64,000 bases of DNA from Cliona cf. orientalis (GCA_963930775.1 OZ005690.1:10256411-10320410); one strand, 5' to 3'. Counted from the first letter of the stretch, positions 1 through 13,055 are shown. Numbers and translations: made by a program. Notes: generated by a model not told the origin, from the letters alone.

Positions 1-2039
1 TGTGTGCCACATGTGCGTGTGCATGTGTGTGTCTGTTTGTGCATGCAAATGTGTAACAGAATGTGTGTATGTGCATGCGCATATGTGTGATAGGAAATGA
101 AATAGCATTAATTTTTTAATGTCCATTGGAAGTTGGTTTAATTTGTGTATAGTTTAATTTGTGTACATATGTGTGTTTGAAAGAAAAGAAGAGGGGTTGG
201 AGTGACGTCTGTTGGCTATAGCCATGACTGGAGGCTATATGTGTATGCTCCTGAATAGAATAATAATATTATATTAATAATAATTGTCACTGTGTTTCAT
301 GACAGTTCGATCAGTTCCCATTGGTTCATCTTTTTTACATAGTTGCACAGTTCCATTACTAGAATTAGCACTATAATTCTTCCCTCCCCCCAACAAAATT
401 TTTTATTGGCCGAAGACTGCTATCTATACATGTTATAGGACCTCCTATATGCATAATATGCACATGATTGTATTTAGACTCTAGTTGTAACAAATTCTGT
501 CATTTGATTGGTTGGAATCAAGTATCTAAGTCACTTAGTAAGCCTACAACTTAGAAAGCTTACAACTTAGAATACTTACAACTTAGAAACCCAGTTTTTG
601 ATACCTAGGGCAACAACTTGCATCATATTCATGCTAGAGTCTAAATAAGTTAGATGGGATCTACAGACACTTATAAAACCCTCAGGCTTCGCCTTCGGGA
701 TTTTATATCAGTGTCTTCAGTATTCTAAATCCTGTAGATCCCTCGGCTTCAGTGTCTAACTTATATATAGAATATCTTATATCTATATACGATGTCCTAT
801 AGGACATCCTATAATAATATAGCAATTCTCTAAGAATTATTTTGTCAATATGATGATGCTGTGAAAATTATTCAGTTAATCATGTAGCATCAAAATGAAT
901 GCATACTTATATTTCACACTTGAATTTAATTTGTGCTATTAATAATCCTTGCACTTTGAAGTTTCTACATTAATTCCTCAAGATATTCTATGTGATTAAT
1001 CAGATAATTATGTCATTTCCTCATTCCCAGGAAGTGTATAGGAGATCCTGTATTATTAATCGGCTACATGTGTATACATTGTGCATGCATGCATGTGGAG
1101 TCATTGCATGGAAGTCTAATGTACACCTGAGAATATTTTAATAGAATTACTAGAGCATATATAGGAGGTCCAATATAGCTATATATATGTATGGCCAGTC
1201 AAAATGCCCGATCAAAATGAAATTTGACCGGACATTAATTTATACCAAATGCCCGGACACCAATGTACATTAATTTTGTACTATAAATAATTCTTTTGAC
1301 CCAACTATCAATGCTGTAGCAGGTATGTTAATTATGTAATATTGCAGAACAAATGATATGCAGCTCAAGATGTACAGCTGCTGAGTCATTGTGGTCAGTG
1401 TAGTTGGTGGGTGCTAGGCCCACCCTAAGCCAGCCTCCGAAACCATAGTTGACACAGTGACAGCTACTACTGTTACAGTAACAGAGCTAGTAAACAGGAT
1501 GCTAGTGCTTGAACTGTGCTATCGAATGCTGCATCGAAAATGTATCCGGATAATCAAGTGAATGGCAGGACATACTGGCTATTTATCCAGAAAATGTCCG
1601 ATGTCCGACCATTATTATAAGGTTTGTATATAATAGTAATCTGATAGTAATGCATCTCATGCACCCCAATTACTGTCAGATAACTATTTTGTTGGTAATT
1701 GATCTCTGTTCATCATTGGCCTACTTTATGATGACCCACCCCCTTCCTATAGCCGGTAAATCGCTTATAATATAAAAACTTTGGTTGCTAGGCAACTACC
1801 AACAAATAGGTATATAGGAGATCCCATAATAGATATGGGATCTGCTATATATGTTAGGATATAGATATAGCGTCATGCAGCCATATCCATATGGCGTATG
1901 CTACATGCCATATTATAGATTATGCTACATACATATTATAGCGTACACTATTATGTATGCATCCACTAAAAATGATGGTAGACAAAATGTACATGCAAGT
2001 GCTTCGCTTTTTATCTAGTTTGGCTCCCCATAATATGCC
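1..2039. other. No gene seen
   Basis: Begins with a TG-rich microsatellite (1-90). An imperfect inverted repeat lies around 650-770 (AGTTAGATGGGATCTACAG / CTGTAGATCCCTCGG). 1195-1620 is a GTCCGGACAT-rich stretch. Confidence 0.6.
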
Positions 2040-2680
2040 CCATAACTACATACTCGGCCTCTTATTCTGTTTCCAACCCTCTTCCCCCTTTCTCTATCAT
2101 GATCAATACTTGAACTCATAATAGCCTTCGTGCAGGCCACTGGGCACACGCAATGAACACTTGGTCCTGCACGAGTCACCACTCGGGGATCGTTTGCACT
2201 CACATGCACAATGCAAGAGTACCGGTGAGTCTACTGTGATTACATTTTGGGAAGTCTTGGTCTGGATTCTACCATGCCCACTAATACAGTTTGGATGAAA
2301 CGAGATAATTCTTGGCTAATCTCATACGCCATACCCCTGGACTAGTGTGGGAGAATAGCATGCAAACCAGCTACTCTTCAGGCTCCGCCCCCTTTTTCGT
2401 GCATATTGTGTTGAAACCACAGGGACTCTAGCTAATATTTGTTGAATTCACTCAGGGCTTGTGTTTCCCGATATTAGAGCCTGTGAACCACTAATTTTCC
2501 ACATTGTATGTATGCGTGTACTGATAAGTTGTAGACAAAATTAATCACATACTTAGTCAAAGACACCATCCAACCAGGACACAGTTTGTAGAGTACTTGT
2601 GGTATAGTGGTTTGTACCACTTTACTTTGCACTATTACTAGATCAGGGGCATTAAGGACTGGGAAGAGTAAAATGCACGT
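2040..2680. repeat. Dispersed repeat, first copy
   Basis: Resembles 14600-15300 in order and orientation (CTTTCCCCCTTTCTCTATC, GGACTAGTGTGGGAGAATAG, GGTTTGTAC); the short frames here are not genes. Confidence 0.65.
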
Positions 2681-3017
2681 AAATGTAGGGTAACTTTAGA
2701 TGTTGATATCTCCACTTCTGAATGACATATAGATAAAGTAAAAGTACCAACAAAAACTACTAGCCTTGCACTACACAAAAATGGTGACCACGCCCTCTGA
2801 ATGACGTCACAGCCACTTTGGTGGCTTCCTCAACGATTGTACTCTGGCGAAGTATAAACCTCGATGAGGCGGTCTACTTCCATGCATTGTGAGCCAGCCT
2901 TATTAAACGCCATCTATACTTTCTCAATAAGCTATACTAACTTTTCATCGGATTGCTTTTGGATAGCTAACATACAAAGGTGGATACAACAAAAAATATG
3001 GTTTTGACTAGCGTAAG

Positions 3018-4140
3018 TACGGTGTCATAGGTGGAAATGATTCCCCCTCAAAATGACTCCCCAGTCATTCTAGCCTAGGCTCAAATGACCCCCCTTCATT
3101 TTAACCTAGGTAGAAATTAATCCCCAGTCATTTCTACCTAAGGAATAAATGACTCCCTCCAGGATGAAATGACTCCCCTACAAATTGATGTAACTATTGT
3201 CACTAGATTAATGTCATGTAGCTATACTCGTGTTCTTCACAGTTTGAACAATACTATACCAATTACTCTATTACTCTGTGGTGCACGTTGACATATGCAA
3301 GGTGGCCATGGAACCATGCTGTGATTACAGCCATCACAGGCCACCATGTGTTTCAGAGTGTCTGGGCACTTACATGTACAAATGCACATGCACTTTACAT
3401 CGAAAGTTTGCTTTTTCTCCGATGTAAAGGTTCGTTGGGTACCTTGCATTCTTGACTGTGATGCATGATTTTTTTTACTTCTTCCATAGTTAGCTATCAT
3501 ATTAAAATTTTGATAGTAAATTTTGCAGTGTATTTATTCACAGCTAGCAGGGTTTCATCCAGTGGGGGGAAGCTCCCCCAACCCCAACCCCCCCCCTCCC
3601 CCCAAAAAGGAAGAGAGAAAGAAGAAAAAAGGGAAAGGATAGAGAGAAAGAGAGAGATGTAGCTAGTGGGGGAGGGGAGCGTGTTTTTTTTTGCACTGTG
3701 GTGCAAGTGATCAGTAATATTAAGAGCACTAGGTGAAATCATGTACCTCAGTGACATCAAAAACACATCTTAATGGTTAATGGGGAAGGAGGGGGGACAC
3801 GATGCGTGAAACTACCACGCCCACTTCTCTCCCCAAATTTTATTCTGGATGAAATCCTGGCTAGGTGCTGTTTGACAGGTCTTGAAAATTCAAGAGATCA
3901 TTGACCTTTGCACATCAAACTTAAAAAAAATTCCAGGGAGGGATGCTCAGCGAAGGTGAGGGGCTCAGGCTTTAGAGGCAAAGGCCAATGGCAACTTATT
4001 TAGGGGAGTCTGAGACTTCTTTTTGTATCATGTCCAGAGAAGCTGCTCAGCTGCCGGGATGCGAACAAAATACCAATTATCTGGGTGAGTCATTTCATCC
4101 TTAGGTTAGAATGACTGGGGAGTCATTCTAGCCTGTGACA
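3018..4140. mobile_element. ~1.1-kb element with repeated AATGACTCCCC ends
   Basis: The left ~150 bp contains several units like AATGACTCCCCAGTCATT and CCTAGG; the right end (4087-4135) contains the inverse (GAATGACTGGGGAGTCATTC). The outer ends GTGTCATAGG and CCTGTGACA are also roughly inverse. A second element (3549-3855) lies inside it. Confidence 0.5.
3549..3855. mobile_element. GCAGGGTTTCATC-type element, diverged copy
   Basis: Begins GCAGGGTTTCATCCAGTGGG and ends near CTGGATGAAATCCTGGC, the same termini as the copies at 19842 and 37508. Confidence 0.5.
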
Positions 4141-5413
4141 ACGGACTATACACGCTCATAAATAGTAGCATGGATTATTTCAGAAGAAGCAATCCGGCAG
4201 ATCAGCTACTTACATCACAATAAACCTCTCTAGACTCTTAAGGTAACGTAAAAGTACCGTTTTCCTGACCGCCTCTCCAGACACTGTCTTTCACCATTGC
4301 AAGAGCCATTTCTGCCGAGTCAGCATAGCAATTGACCTTTAACCCACATAGGCATAATGCAAAAATTAGTTGAGGGCGCCGCGCTGGCGGGTGAGGTTAC
4401 CGCAAACGAGCCATTTACAAGCTTTATCAGCGTGGACAGTCCTTAATGCGCTATTATGTTCCCAGTGACTTAATTAGCTAGGATCCATTGTCTTAATTCT
4501 GTCTTGTTTGTGGCAATCAATCTACCCTTTTTTTTTTTTTTTTCAAGGCGACCAGAACACTAAGCAGAAAAAAATTGTCCAAAAACCACCACATAATCGA
4601 GCTGGATGCATAGTAGAGACATACAATGCAAGCAGGCAGCCTATACATAAATTTTGATCAAAGTGGGTAATGGTCGTCACGTTAATGTGCGCGCGTGGGC
4701 GGAAAACATTGCAAACGCATGGCTTCCTATACAAACATATGGGGAAACTTCAAAGGGCCATAACTTTAATTGTAAGGTGTGAATCAAAAATCTGTCCGGT
4801 CAAATCTCTAGTTTTGACCCATTCTGCATGCTCATGTAAAAATTATCCCCCCAAGTGCTCCCAATCCCCCCATGAATTAGATTATTTAATTATTTAAATA
4901 TGCTTTTTTTTTCTACTTAGTGTTTAATAATTTTTTTTTTCAAGGAGACCACACACTAAGCAGAAAAAAAAATTGTCCGGAAACCACCACATAGTTGAGA
5001 TGGATGCTTAGTAGAGCCATACAATGCAAGCAGGTAGCCTGTACTCCAATTTTGACCAAATCGGATAAAGGTCGTCACGTTTATGTGCGCGCGTAGCCCC
5101 GCCCCTCACGTAGCGCGTGGGCGGAAACATTGCAAATGCATGGCTTCCTATACAAACATATGGGGAAACTTCAAAGGGCCGTAACTTTAATTTTAAGGCG
5201 TGAATCAAAAATCTGTCCGGTCAAATCTCTAGTTTCGACCCATTCTGCGTGCCCATGTAAAAATTGTCCCCCCAAGTACTCCCAAACCCCCCATGAATTA
5301 GATTATTTATTTAAATTTGCTTTTTTCAAGCTACCGTGCACACTAAGCAGAAAAAAAAACTGCGGCACATAAGTATATGTACCTGCATTGTATAGGTTCG
5401 CACAAACTAATAT

Positions 5414-5746
5414 CAAGAGTATATAAGAGGAGGGAGAGAGAGTATCCTACTTCCTATTGCTGTGTGCAAACACCCTTTGCCAAGTACAGAGGTCAAGTTG
5501 CACTATCTTACACACAAACTTACCACAAACGTCTGGCATATGACCACGCGCTTGTACTTACACGCATGATAGTGGTCTAGTGAGCAATGATAAGCACTAA
5601 AATACTATGGGTGGTCATGCATCTGTACAGGTTTGTGGTAGCCTTTATGTAGTGCTGACCACATTGACCTCTGTACTTGGCAAAGGGTGTTTGCACACAG
5701 CAATAGGAAGTAGGATACTCTCTCTCCCTCCTCTTATATACTCTTG
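5414..5746. mobile_element. Foldback element with perfect 83-bp terminal repeats
   Basis: Left arm 5414-5496 and right arm 5664-5746 are exact reverse complements over 83 bases, starting CAAGAGTATATAAGAGG. The target duplication CTAATAT occurs at 5407-5413 and 5747-5753. The tandem-duplicate copy of this locus (near 7900) lacks the insertion. Confidence 0.85.
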
Positions 5747-5998
5747 CTAATATGCACTTAGGCTTACTTTACATTGATTGTTTACCATGCAGATACACAT
5801 ACAACTGTACACTGCAATACTTTATGTACATTTGGTATATATTACTATGGTAACAACATCTAATGTCACTAAAACCATTCTTCAGTAGAGTAGAGCATCC
5901 ATAATCAAGTCATGTTCAAAACAGCTACCCTAGCCCACACAGTGTACGTGCCTGTACGATCGATTTAGCATTGGTATACCATAGTAACAATAGCAAGT

Positions 5999-6072
5999 AC
6001 CTTAGATGATTTCCACCCGCTCTAACTGCACCGCAGGCACAGTTAGAGCTTGCCGGAAATCATCTAAGGAGC
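5999..6072. repeat. Short palindrome, two copies
   Basis: CTTAGATGATTTCC ... GGAAATCATCTAAG with inner CTCTAACTG/CAGTTAGAG; the second copy is at about 8157-8220 in the duplicate. Confidence 0.6.
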
Positions 6073-6897
6073 TACATTGTACCATGCACACTAAGCACAA
6101 AAAGTTCCACATAATTAGAAACATGCATGTATATAATATTCACACGCTACAGTATAATATTATTATAGTCATCCCGAGTATTACTGTAAAAAAATTGTCC
6201 AGAAACCACCACATAGTTGAGCTGGATGCCCATACTATCGGAAACAAGGCCGTCTATGCTCCTAATAGAGCCTAGAAAACTCAGAGTATATGATCAGTGT
6301 TGAGAGGTTCAGTACCAGTGGCCACTGCAATACGCCGTTACTTCCTACTAGTACTCAAGATCACCACAGCTCACACACAAGGCTAGGGGAAGAGGTTCAG
6401 TACCTGTGCCCACTGTAACACGTTACTTTGTACTAGTACTCAAGATCACCACAGCACACACACAAGGCTAGGGGAGAAGCACAAAACAATTTTAGTTAGT
6501 TATGTTTCTAGAGCTCAATTAGATGTATTTTCCCACACACTGATCCACACATACAAAATGTAAAACTATAGCTGTATTACCCCACCTACCTCTCAGCAAA
6601 AACGGGAGAGTTACTGTTGTGACTGCTTCCTCATCCATTCAGCAAGTCTCTGGATACAATACCAGCTGCATGGTAGCCTATGCATGTACTGGACTAGCGA
6701 TTTTCTAAATAACGCACACCGGGACTCAAAACATTGCAAACACATGGCTTCGCTGTACAAACATATGGGTAAACTTTAAAGGGCCGTAACTTTAATTCTA
6801 AGACATGAATCAAAATTCCCCAGGGTCAAATCTCTAGTTTCGACCCATTCTGCGTGCCCATATAAAAATTATCTCCCCAAGTGCTCCCAAACCCCCC

Positions 6898-7781
6898 CGT
6901 TGCCAGAAATGCGCGGCCATCCCATAGTTGGAATAGCGAAAATGTTTCATAATTCGTTTAATTGGATGTGAACATTCTCTATGGGGATAAGACAAAACTA
7001 CAAGCTACCCAACTTCCGATCATCTAGACTTCTTTGATACAATAAAAGGAAGCTCCTGATGATTTACGACTATCCATACTGCATGCACAGAATTTACTAT
7101 TTTAGCAAACGTACTTGATCAACTTGTCCATAGACAGCAATACATTTTTGCTGAAGTGCCTGTAAACTTGCACGATTTTGCATCACTAGTAGCCTAAAAT
7201 TCCGACTTCCGATCATCTAGACTACTTATTTAGCTATGAAACCTCATAGATCAAGCCTAAATCTCACTTCACCGCCATTTTAAAATTTTACTTTGCAAGG
7301 GCAAAGTTCAGCAATATTGCAGAATTTTTGCTGACTCGGCAGTTAGTGACGTCATGACCTTTGAACTGGTCTACAGCAGAGGCCCTGAATCGTGGACAGG
7401 ACTGCTGCGAGTGTCAAGATCAAGTCTCTGTTGACTATTTAGATTGAAAATAGTTGAGATTAGGCTACTTTAGTGTATCTATCAGTAGCTAGATTTAGCC
7501 GTCAAGTGTAAAATATCATTGTTGAACTGCACTGATCTGCTGTGGACTACATTATTTTATCACAAACGGCAATTGAAGGTACTATCTAGCTATTTTAAAT
7601 TAAATTACCTTGTAGGAGCCTACAAAGGCCTGATTATAATGATAAATAAGTTGATTTTTGTCGATCGTGAAATTTATAATGATATTCATGACTTCCTGTA
7701 CGCTTGTAATTAGTAATTACGAGGGCTTGTATAATGCAAACATATGGATGTCCGCTGCTCCATAGGGCATTTCTGGCAACG
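6898..7781. mobile_element. 884-bp insertion with 15-bp terminal inverted repeats
   Basis: Starts CGTTGCCAGAAATGC and ends with its exact inverse. It interrupts a repeat exactly between a C run and ATGAATTTT; uninterrupted copies of that junction are at 5289, 9020 and 9403. No target duplication is visible. A 20-bp motif containing CTTCCGATCATCTAGAC occurs twice inside. Confidence 0.75.
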
Positions 7782-9906
7782 ATGAATTTTCATATTTTTT
7801 TTTTTTTTTCTACTTAGTGTGTAACAAGCTACCGTGCACACTAAGCAGAAAAAAAAAACTGCGGCACATAAGTATACATACCTGCATTGTATAGGTTCGC
7901 ACAATTTAATATGCACTTAGGCTTACTTTATACTGATTGTTTACCATATGGATACATACACTGCAATACTTTATGTACATTTGGTATAATATATTACTAT
8001 GGTAACATCTAATGTCACTAAACCATTCTTCAGTAGAGAGTAGAGCATCCATAGTCAAGTCATGTTCAAAACAGCTACCCTAGCCCACAATAATTTAATC
8101 AGTGTACAGTGTCTGTATGATTTAGCATTGATTTACCATAGTAACAATACCGAGTACCTTAGATGATTTCCACCCGCTCTACAGGCGCAGTTAGAGCTTG
8201 CTGGAAATCATCTAAGGAGCTACCATGCACACCAAGCATAAAAAGTTCCACATAATTAGAAACATGCATGTATATAATATTCACACGCTACAGTATAATA
8301 TTATTATATTGTCATCCCGAGTTACTGTACTTGAAAAATTGTCCAGAAACCACCACATAGTTGAGCTGGATGCCCATACAATCGGAAACAAGGCCATCTA
8401 TGCTCCTAATAGAGCCTAGAAAACTCAGAGTATATGATCAGTGTTGAGAGGTTCAGTACCAGTGGCCGCTGCAATACGTTACTTCTTACTAGTTACTAGT
8501 ACTCAAGATCACCACAGCACACACACAAGGCTAGGGGAAGAGGTTCAGCACCTGTGGCCACTGCAACACGTTACTTTGTACTAGTACTCAAGATCACCAC
8601 AGCAAACACACAAGACTAGGGGAAAAGCACAAAACAATTTTGATTATGTTTCTCAACTAGATGTACTTTCCCACACACATACATAATGTAAAACTATAGC
8701 TGTATTACCCCACCTACCTCTCAGCAAAAACGGGAGAGTTACTGTTGTGGCTGATTCCTCATCCATTCAGCAAGTCTCTGGATACAATACCAGCTCCATG
8801 GTAGCCTATGCATGTACTGGACTAGCGATTTTCTAAATAACGCACACCGGGACTCAAAACATTGCAAACACATGGCTTCCCTATACAAACATATGGGTAA
8901 ACTTTAAAGGGCCGTAACTTTAATTCTAAGACATGAATCAAAATTCCCCAGGGTCAAATCTCTAGTTTCGACCTATTCTGCGTGCCCATGTAAATAGTAT
9001 CTCCCCAAGTGCTCCCAAACCCCCCATGAATTTTTATTTTATTTTTTTTTCAAGGCGACCTGAACACTAAGCAGAAAAAAATTGTCCAAAAACCATCATA
9101 TAATCGAGCTGGGTGCATAGTGGAACCATACAATGCAAGCAGGCAGCCTAAATTTCAATTTTGTCAAAAACTTGGTAATGGTCGTCACGTTTATGTGCGC
9201 GCGCGTGGCCCCGCCCCTCACGTAGCGCGTGGGCAGAAACATTGCAAACGCATGGCTTCCCTGTACAAACATATGAGGAAACTTCAAAGGGCCGTAACTT
9301 TAATTGTAAGGTGTGAACCAAAAATCTGTCCGGTCAAATCTCTAGTTTCGACCCATTCTGCGTGCCCATGTAAAAATTATCTCCCCAAGTACTCCCAAAC
9401 CCCCCATGAATTAGATTATTTAATTATTTAATTATTTAAATCTTTTCTTTTTTTCTACTTAGTGTTTAACTACTTAGTGTGTAATTTCTACTTAGTGTAT
9501 AACTTAGTGTATAATTTCAAGGGGACCACACACTAAGCAGAAAAAAAATGGTCCGAAAACCACCACACAGTCGAGCTGGATGCATAATAGAGCCATACAA
9601 TGCAAGCAGGCACCCAAACAGCAATATGAACAATGTTTGGTAAAGGGTCGTCAACGTATCCCGCGCGCCCGTAAAATTTATCGCGCGTGCCCATAAAAAT
9701 TTTTTGGCAAACATTGCAAGTGAATGGCTTCCTATACAAACTTCAAAGAGCCATAACTTTAATTCTAGGGCGTGAATCAAAAAAATCTCTCGATCAAAGT
9801 TCGTAATTTGAGCCATTCTGCGTGCCCATATAAAATTTACGGTCCCAACCGCTCCCCAGAGTCCCAGTAATTAAAATCTTTTTTTTTTTTTCTACTTAGT
9901 GTGTAA

Positions 9907-11815
9907 TTTTTTTGTCTATAATACTTTATGCAATATAAGCATAGGATACACAGTAGCACAAAGTACTAAACGAGTGTGCACCCAGATAAATTATATTACA
10001 GTAACTAATTAAACAGATGTATGAGAGTTAAGATGAGTTACAAGAAAGAGGTACATAAAATTAATGTCTTAAGTTACGCATAAATGACAAGTGTGATTGG
10101 TTTAAAACACAGTTTTCGTCCAGCATGTTCCAGGTGGAGGAGGTATGTGGAAAGAAAGAGTAAAAGTAAGAATTAGTGTGAGCCAAAGGGATATAGAGCT
10201 GCTGGGAGTGTGAACTCCTACCACTGGAGAAACTGCGGTATTCCACTGAGCCTTCTGGAAAGAAACACAAGTTGTGTAGAATTTTGAATAGTAATCCAAG
10301 TCTGAGCTCTGTACGTCTCTCTTCAAGGGGTTTCAAGTTAGCAAGTTCTAACAGCTCATCATAACTACTGTCCCACTGTGCGGTTACTACTTTCAGAGCA
10401 AACCTCTGGACACTTTCAATTGCTTTCTTGTCTTTCACCAAATGAGGGTCCCATACTTGACATGCATACTCCATGTGGGGTCTAACTAGGGACAGATACA
10501 GCTGTTTCAGTGAACTCTGCGAGGTCTGCCCATAAAACCTCCTGTAGAGGAGACCCAGTACACGGCGTGCCTTAGTGCAAATGTTGCCAACATGAGAAGA
10601 CCAAGATAGATCGCTTGTAAGCAGCACACCCAAGTATTTATAGCTGTTGACTCGCTCCAGTTCATTCCCAAGCAATTCCAAGGGCGTTTCTGGAAGTGTG
10701 GGTGCCCTCTTACGAGAGACAATCATATACTTGCATTTCATTGGGTGGAGATAAAGGTAGTTATTAGTTGACCATTGCTCAATGGAACTCACCATCTCTT
10801 GCAGTACAGTATAGTCTTCTGCGGAAGAAATTACGTGATACAGCAGAACATCATCAGCAAAGAGATTCACATAGCCAGATACAGCACTTGGGAGATCATT
10901 AATATAAAGAAGAAATAAGAGAGGACCAAGCACTGAACCCTGGGGTACTCCAGAGACAACAGGTAGTGGATCAGATGTTTCGCCACCAGCAACAACTGTT
11001 TGACTCCTGTAAGAGAGATAATCCTGCAGCCAGCAAAGAATGGTATGATCTAGCTCAAGACCTGTAAGCTTAGCCATTAGTGGCTGGTGAGGTACGGTAT
11101 CAAAGGCCTTCCGGTAATCAAAGAATACTGCACATATCTCTTTACCTTCTTCCATCATCTTCAGCCAGTCATCAACACACTTTATAAGAGCTGTCACTGT
11201 TGATCTTCCCTCTGTAAATCCCCACTGAGAGTCAGAAAAAATAAGACGAGACCGTAAATGTTGGGTGATCAGGCTGTGGAAGTGTATTTCAAGTAATTTA
11301 CTCAAAAGAGGAAGTAACGATATCGGCCGGTAGTTAGAAGGAGAAGATACATCTGAGGCTTTTGGAATTGGTACTATTGCAGATTTCTTCCACATCATAG
11401 GTACCCTGCATTTGGAGATAGAAAGGTTGAAGAGTTTAGTCACAGAAGTGGTAATACTCGTTGCAGTGGATTTCAGCATTCTGGCTGATAGTCCATCAGG
11501 ACCACTGGCTTTAGTAATATCCAAGGATGAGAGAAGATCAAAAACTTCTTCTTCAGTGCAAAGATGTTCTTCCGAGCACTCGAAATTATGCAAGCTATGC
11601 GATGTAATAGGTGGGTGTGAAGTGTTGAAACATGAATGAAAAAAGGTGTTTAAGAGATTGGCTTTACCGTAGTCAGTGGTTGCAGTAGTATCGCCTTGGA
11701 TGAGAGTTGGTACAGATTGAGGCTTCTTTGCTAGGAACTTGACTGCTTTCCAGAAGCTCTTGGGATCCCTGGAATTCAGCTTTCGGAAGTACACTTTCTT
11801 TGCAGCACGAAATTA
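9907..11815 (-). mobile_element. LINE insertion (3' UTR to truncation point)
   Basis: Extent of the LINE: 3' tail at about 9907 (seven T on the plus strand = short poly-A), coding part 10061-11805, truncation near 11806-11815. No target-site duplication was clear. The clade (CR1-, L2- or Jockey-like) cannot be settled by eye. Confidence 0.75.
10061..11805 (-). CDS. 5'-truncated non-LTR retrotransposon (LINE) reverse transcriptase
   Basis: An open frame of about 580 codons without stops, read from a stop at ~11806 down to 10061. It has reverse transcriptase blocks in order: KASGPDGLS, NYRPISLLP, GFTEGRST, FFDYRKAFDTV, SGVPQGSVLGP and the catalytic FADDVLLY, then a CR1/Jockey-type C-terminal region (LVRPHMEYACQVWDP; LKPLEERR). 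The apurinic endonuclease that should precede the polymerase is missing and the frame runs straight into unrelated sequence, as expected for a 5'-truncated insertion. About 150 bp of 3' UTR follows, to a short poly(T) on the plus strand near 9907-9913, next to the end of a CACTAAGCAG element. The intact core suggests a young insertion; it cannot move on its own. Confidence 0.9.
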
Positions 11816-12058
11816 TATAGCTAGAGGTCTACAACCACTAGTAGGCAAAACCCATGAAATGCCTATATTATGAATTGTTACATGTGTTTTTCACAGCCTG
11901 GTACCCCGTGATATTATTACATGTAGCTAGGATCCACTGTTCAGTAGCCCTATAGCAACAACAGTAATTATGTACATTTATCCTTAACACTTGGACCAAC
12001 AGGTGTGCACACTTATAATTAACAGGATTTATATGTATACTATTATGTATTGATTTAA

Positions 12059-13051
12059 GGTACCATTTAATTGCGTGGGCGTGAGCGTCAGGAATGGCTA
12101 ATTTAATTAGCGAATCGTGAAGGGGCGTGGCCGAAGAGGCCATACGAGTGCTTTTGGTCGAAGGTGGGCGTGTCCAGAATCGGCCAGGGATGATTATGCG
12201 CGTGTAATTAGCGACCGGAAGTGGCCCCTGAAGAAAAGGCCGGTAATTGCCCACATCAAAGCAAGATCAAAGCATTCTTTCTTAACTATTAACCGCAACG
12301 ACAAAAAAAAAAAAAAAAAAAAAAAAAGCTTATTAGGCCTAATTAAGCATGTGGGCGTGTTCCTGGCACTGTGTGGAGTGTGTGCGTGTGCGTTAATGCA
12401 GGTTTTATTGCTTCCGATTGGGCGTGGCTTCACGGGCCAGTGCTTGGACATCGGCGCCTGGGACTTGGCCTCGGCGATAGGTGGGCGTGTCCCGGAAGCG
12501 GTGGCGACCTTTGAACCCGCGAGGAGGCTTTGGGGGCGTGGCAGGAGGTCAAAGGTGAGGCCATGTCTGTTAATGAGGCACTGGGGGCCTGTACGGCTGG
12601 ACGGAAGCTGACGATGGTTTGAAGCGGATGTGGTTGCGATGACGTGTTGTTACTCCGCCCACACAGGAAATGAGGTGAGCTCCTGCGTGGGCGGTGTGGC
12701 AGAACGGCCTCCAAGTGTTTGTGTGTGTTTTGGCCTTGAGGAAGCTGTGTGTTTTAATTGGGATTGATTGTGGGCTTCCGGTGGACATCCGGTGGTTAGT
12801 AGGCACTTGATTGAGAATGGTGGTCCTTGGGGAACAGGGTGGGGCTGTTTTGGGCGTGGCCTGGCCCCTCCCTTCCGGCTCGGCTTCCGGTCCATGGAGG
12901 ATATTAAATGAACACTTCCGGCTCTAGCAGCCACACCCCTGAGACCTGTGCAATTAAAAGGGCGTGGTTACACAACATGCACCTCACTAATGACTTTGAT
13001 GTGGTTTAGGTGTCATATCCCCACCTCACGCCCACGCAATTTAATGGTACC
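12059..13051. mobile_element. GC-rich inverted-repeat element with TTAA target duplication
   Basis: Ends are GGTACCATTTAATTGCGTGG on the left and its near-perfect inverse on the right (about 28 bp), flanked on both sides by TTAA (12055-12058, 13052-13055). The inside is far richer in G+C than its surroundings and codes for nothing convincing. GGGCGTG(G/T) recurs about nine times on the plus strand and CTTCCGG several times. TTAA duplication suggests piggyBac-type mobilisation, but the termini are not the usual CCY form. Confidence 0.75.
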
Positions 13052-13055
13052 TTAA

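Larger units (their letters stand above)
5327..9023. repeat. Tandem ~1.2-kb direct duplication
   Basis: 5327-6897 (containing the foldback insertion) and 7825-9023 align almost base for base: the CACTAAGCAG end, TTCGCACA, the ACCTTAGATGATTTCC palindrome and the pair of GTACTCAAGATCACCACAGC repeats all recur in order. The 884-bp element lies between the copies. Confidence 0.8.
4543..9910. repeat. Cluster of ~400-bp elements with CACTAAGCAG ends
   Basis: Copies at about 4543-4925, 4941-5340, 6720-6897 (partial), 8860-9040 (partial), 9050-9480 and 9515-9910. Each begins CACTAAGCAG plus an A run and AATTGTCC, contains TCGTCACGTTTATGTGCGCG and TTTGACCCATTCTGC, and ends T run plus CTACTTAGTGT, the inverse of the start. 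Short frames inside them are not genes. Confidence 0.75.

Noticed and set aside
9120-9431. 103-codon frame and related frames at 4670, 5130 and 9517
   Set aside because: All fall in copies of the CACTAAGCAG repeat; they are disrupted differently in each copy and show no selection for coding.
12117-12611. 164-codon open frame on the plus strand with overlapping minus-strand frames of 78-128 codons (11868-12934)
   Set aside because: All lie in the GC-rich inverted-repeat element, where stops are rare by composition. The peptides cover poly-A and repeated GGGCGTGG motifs and match nothing.
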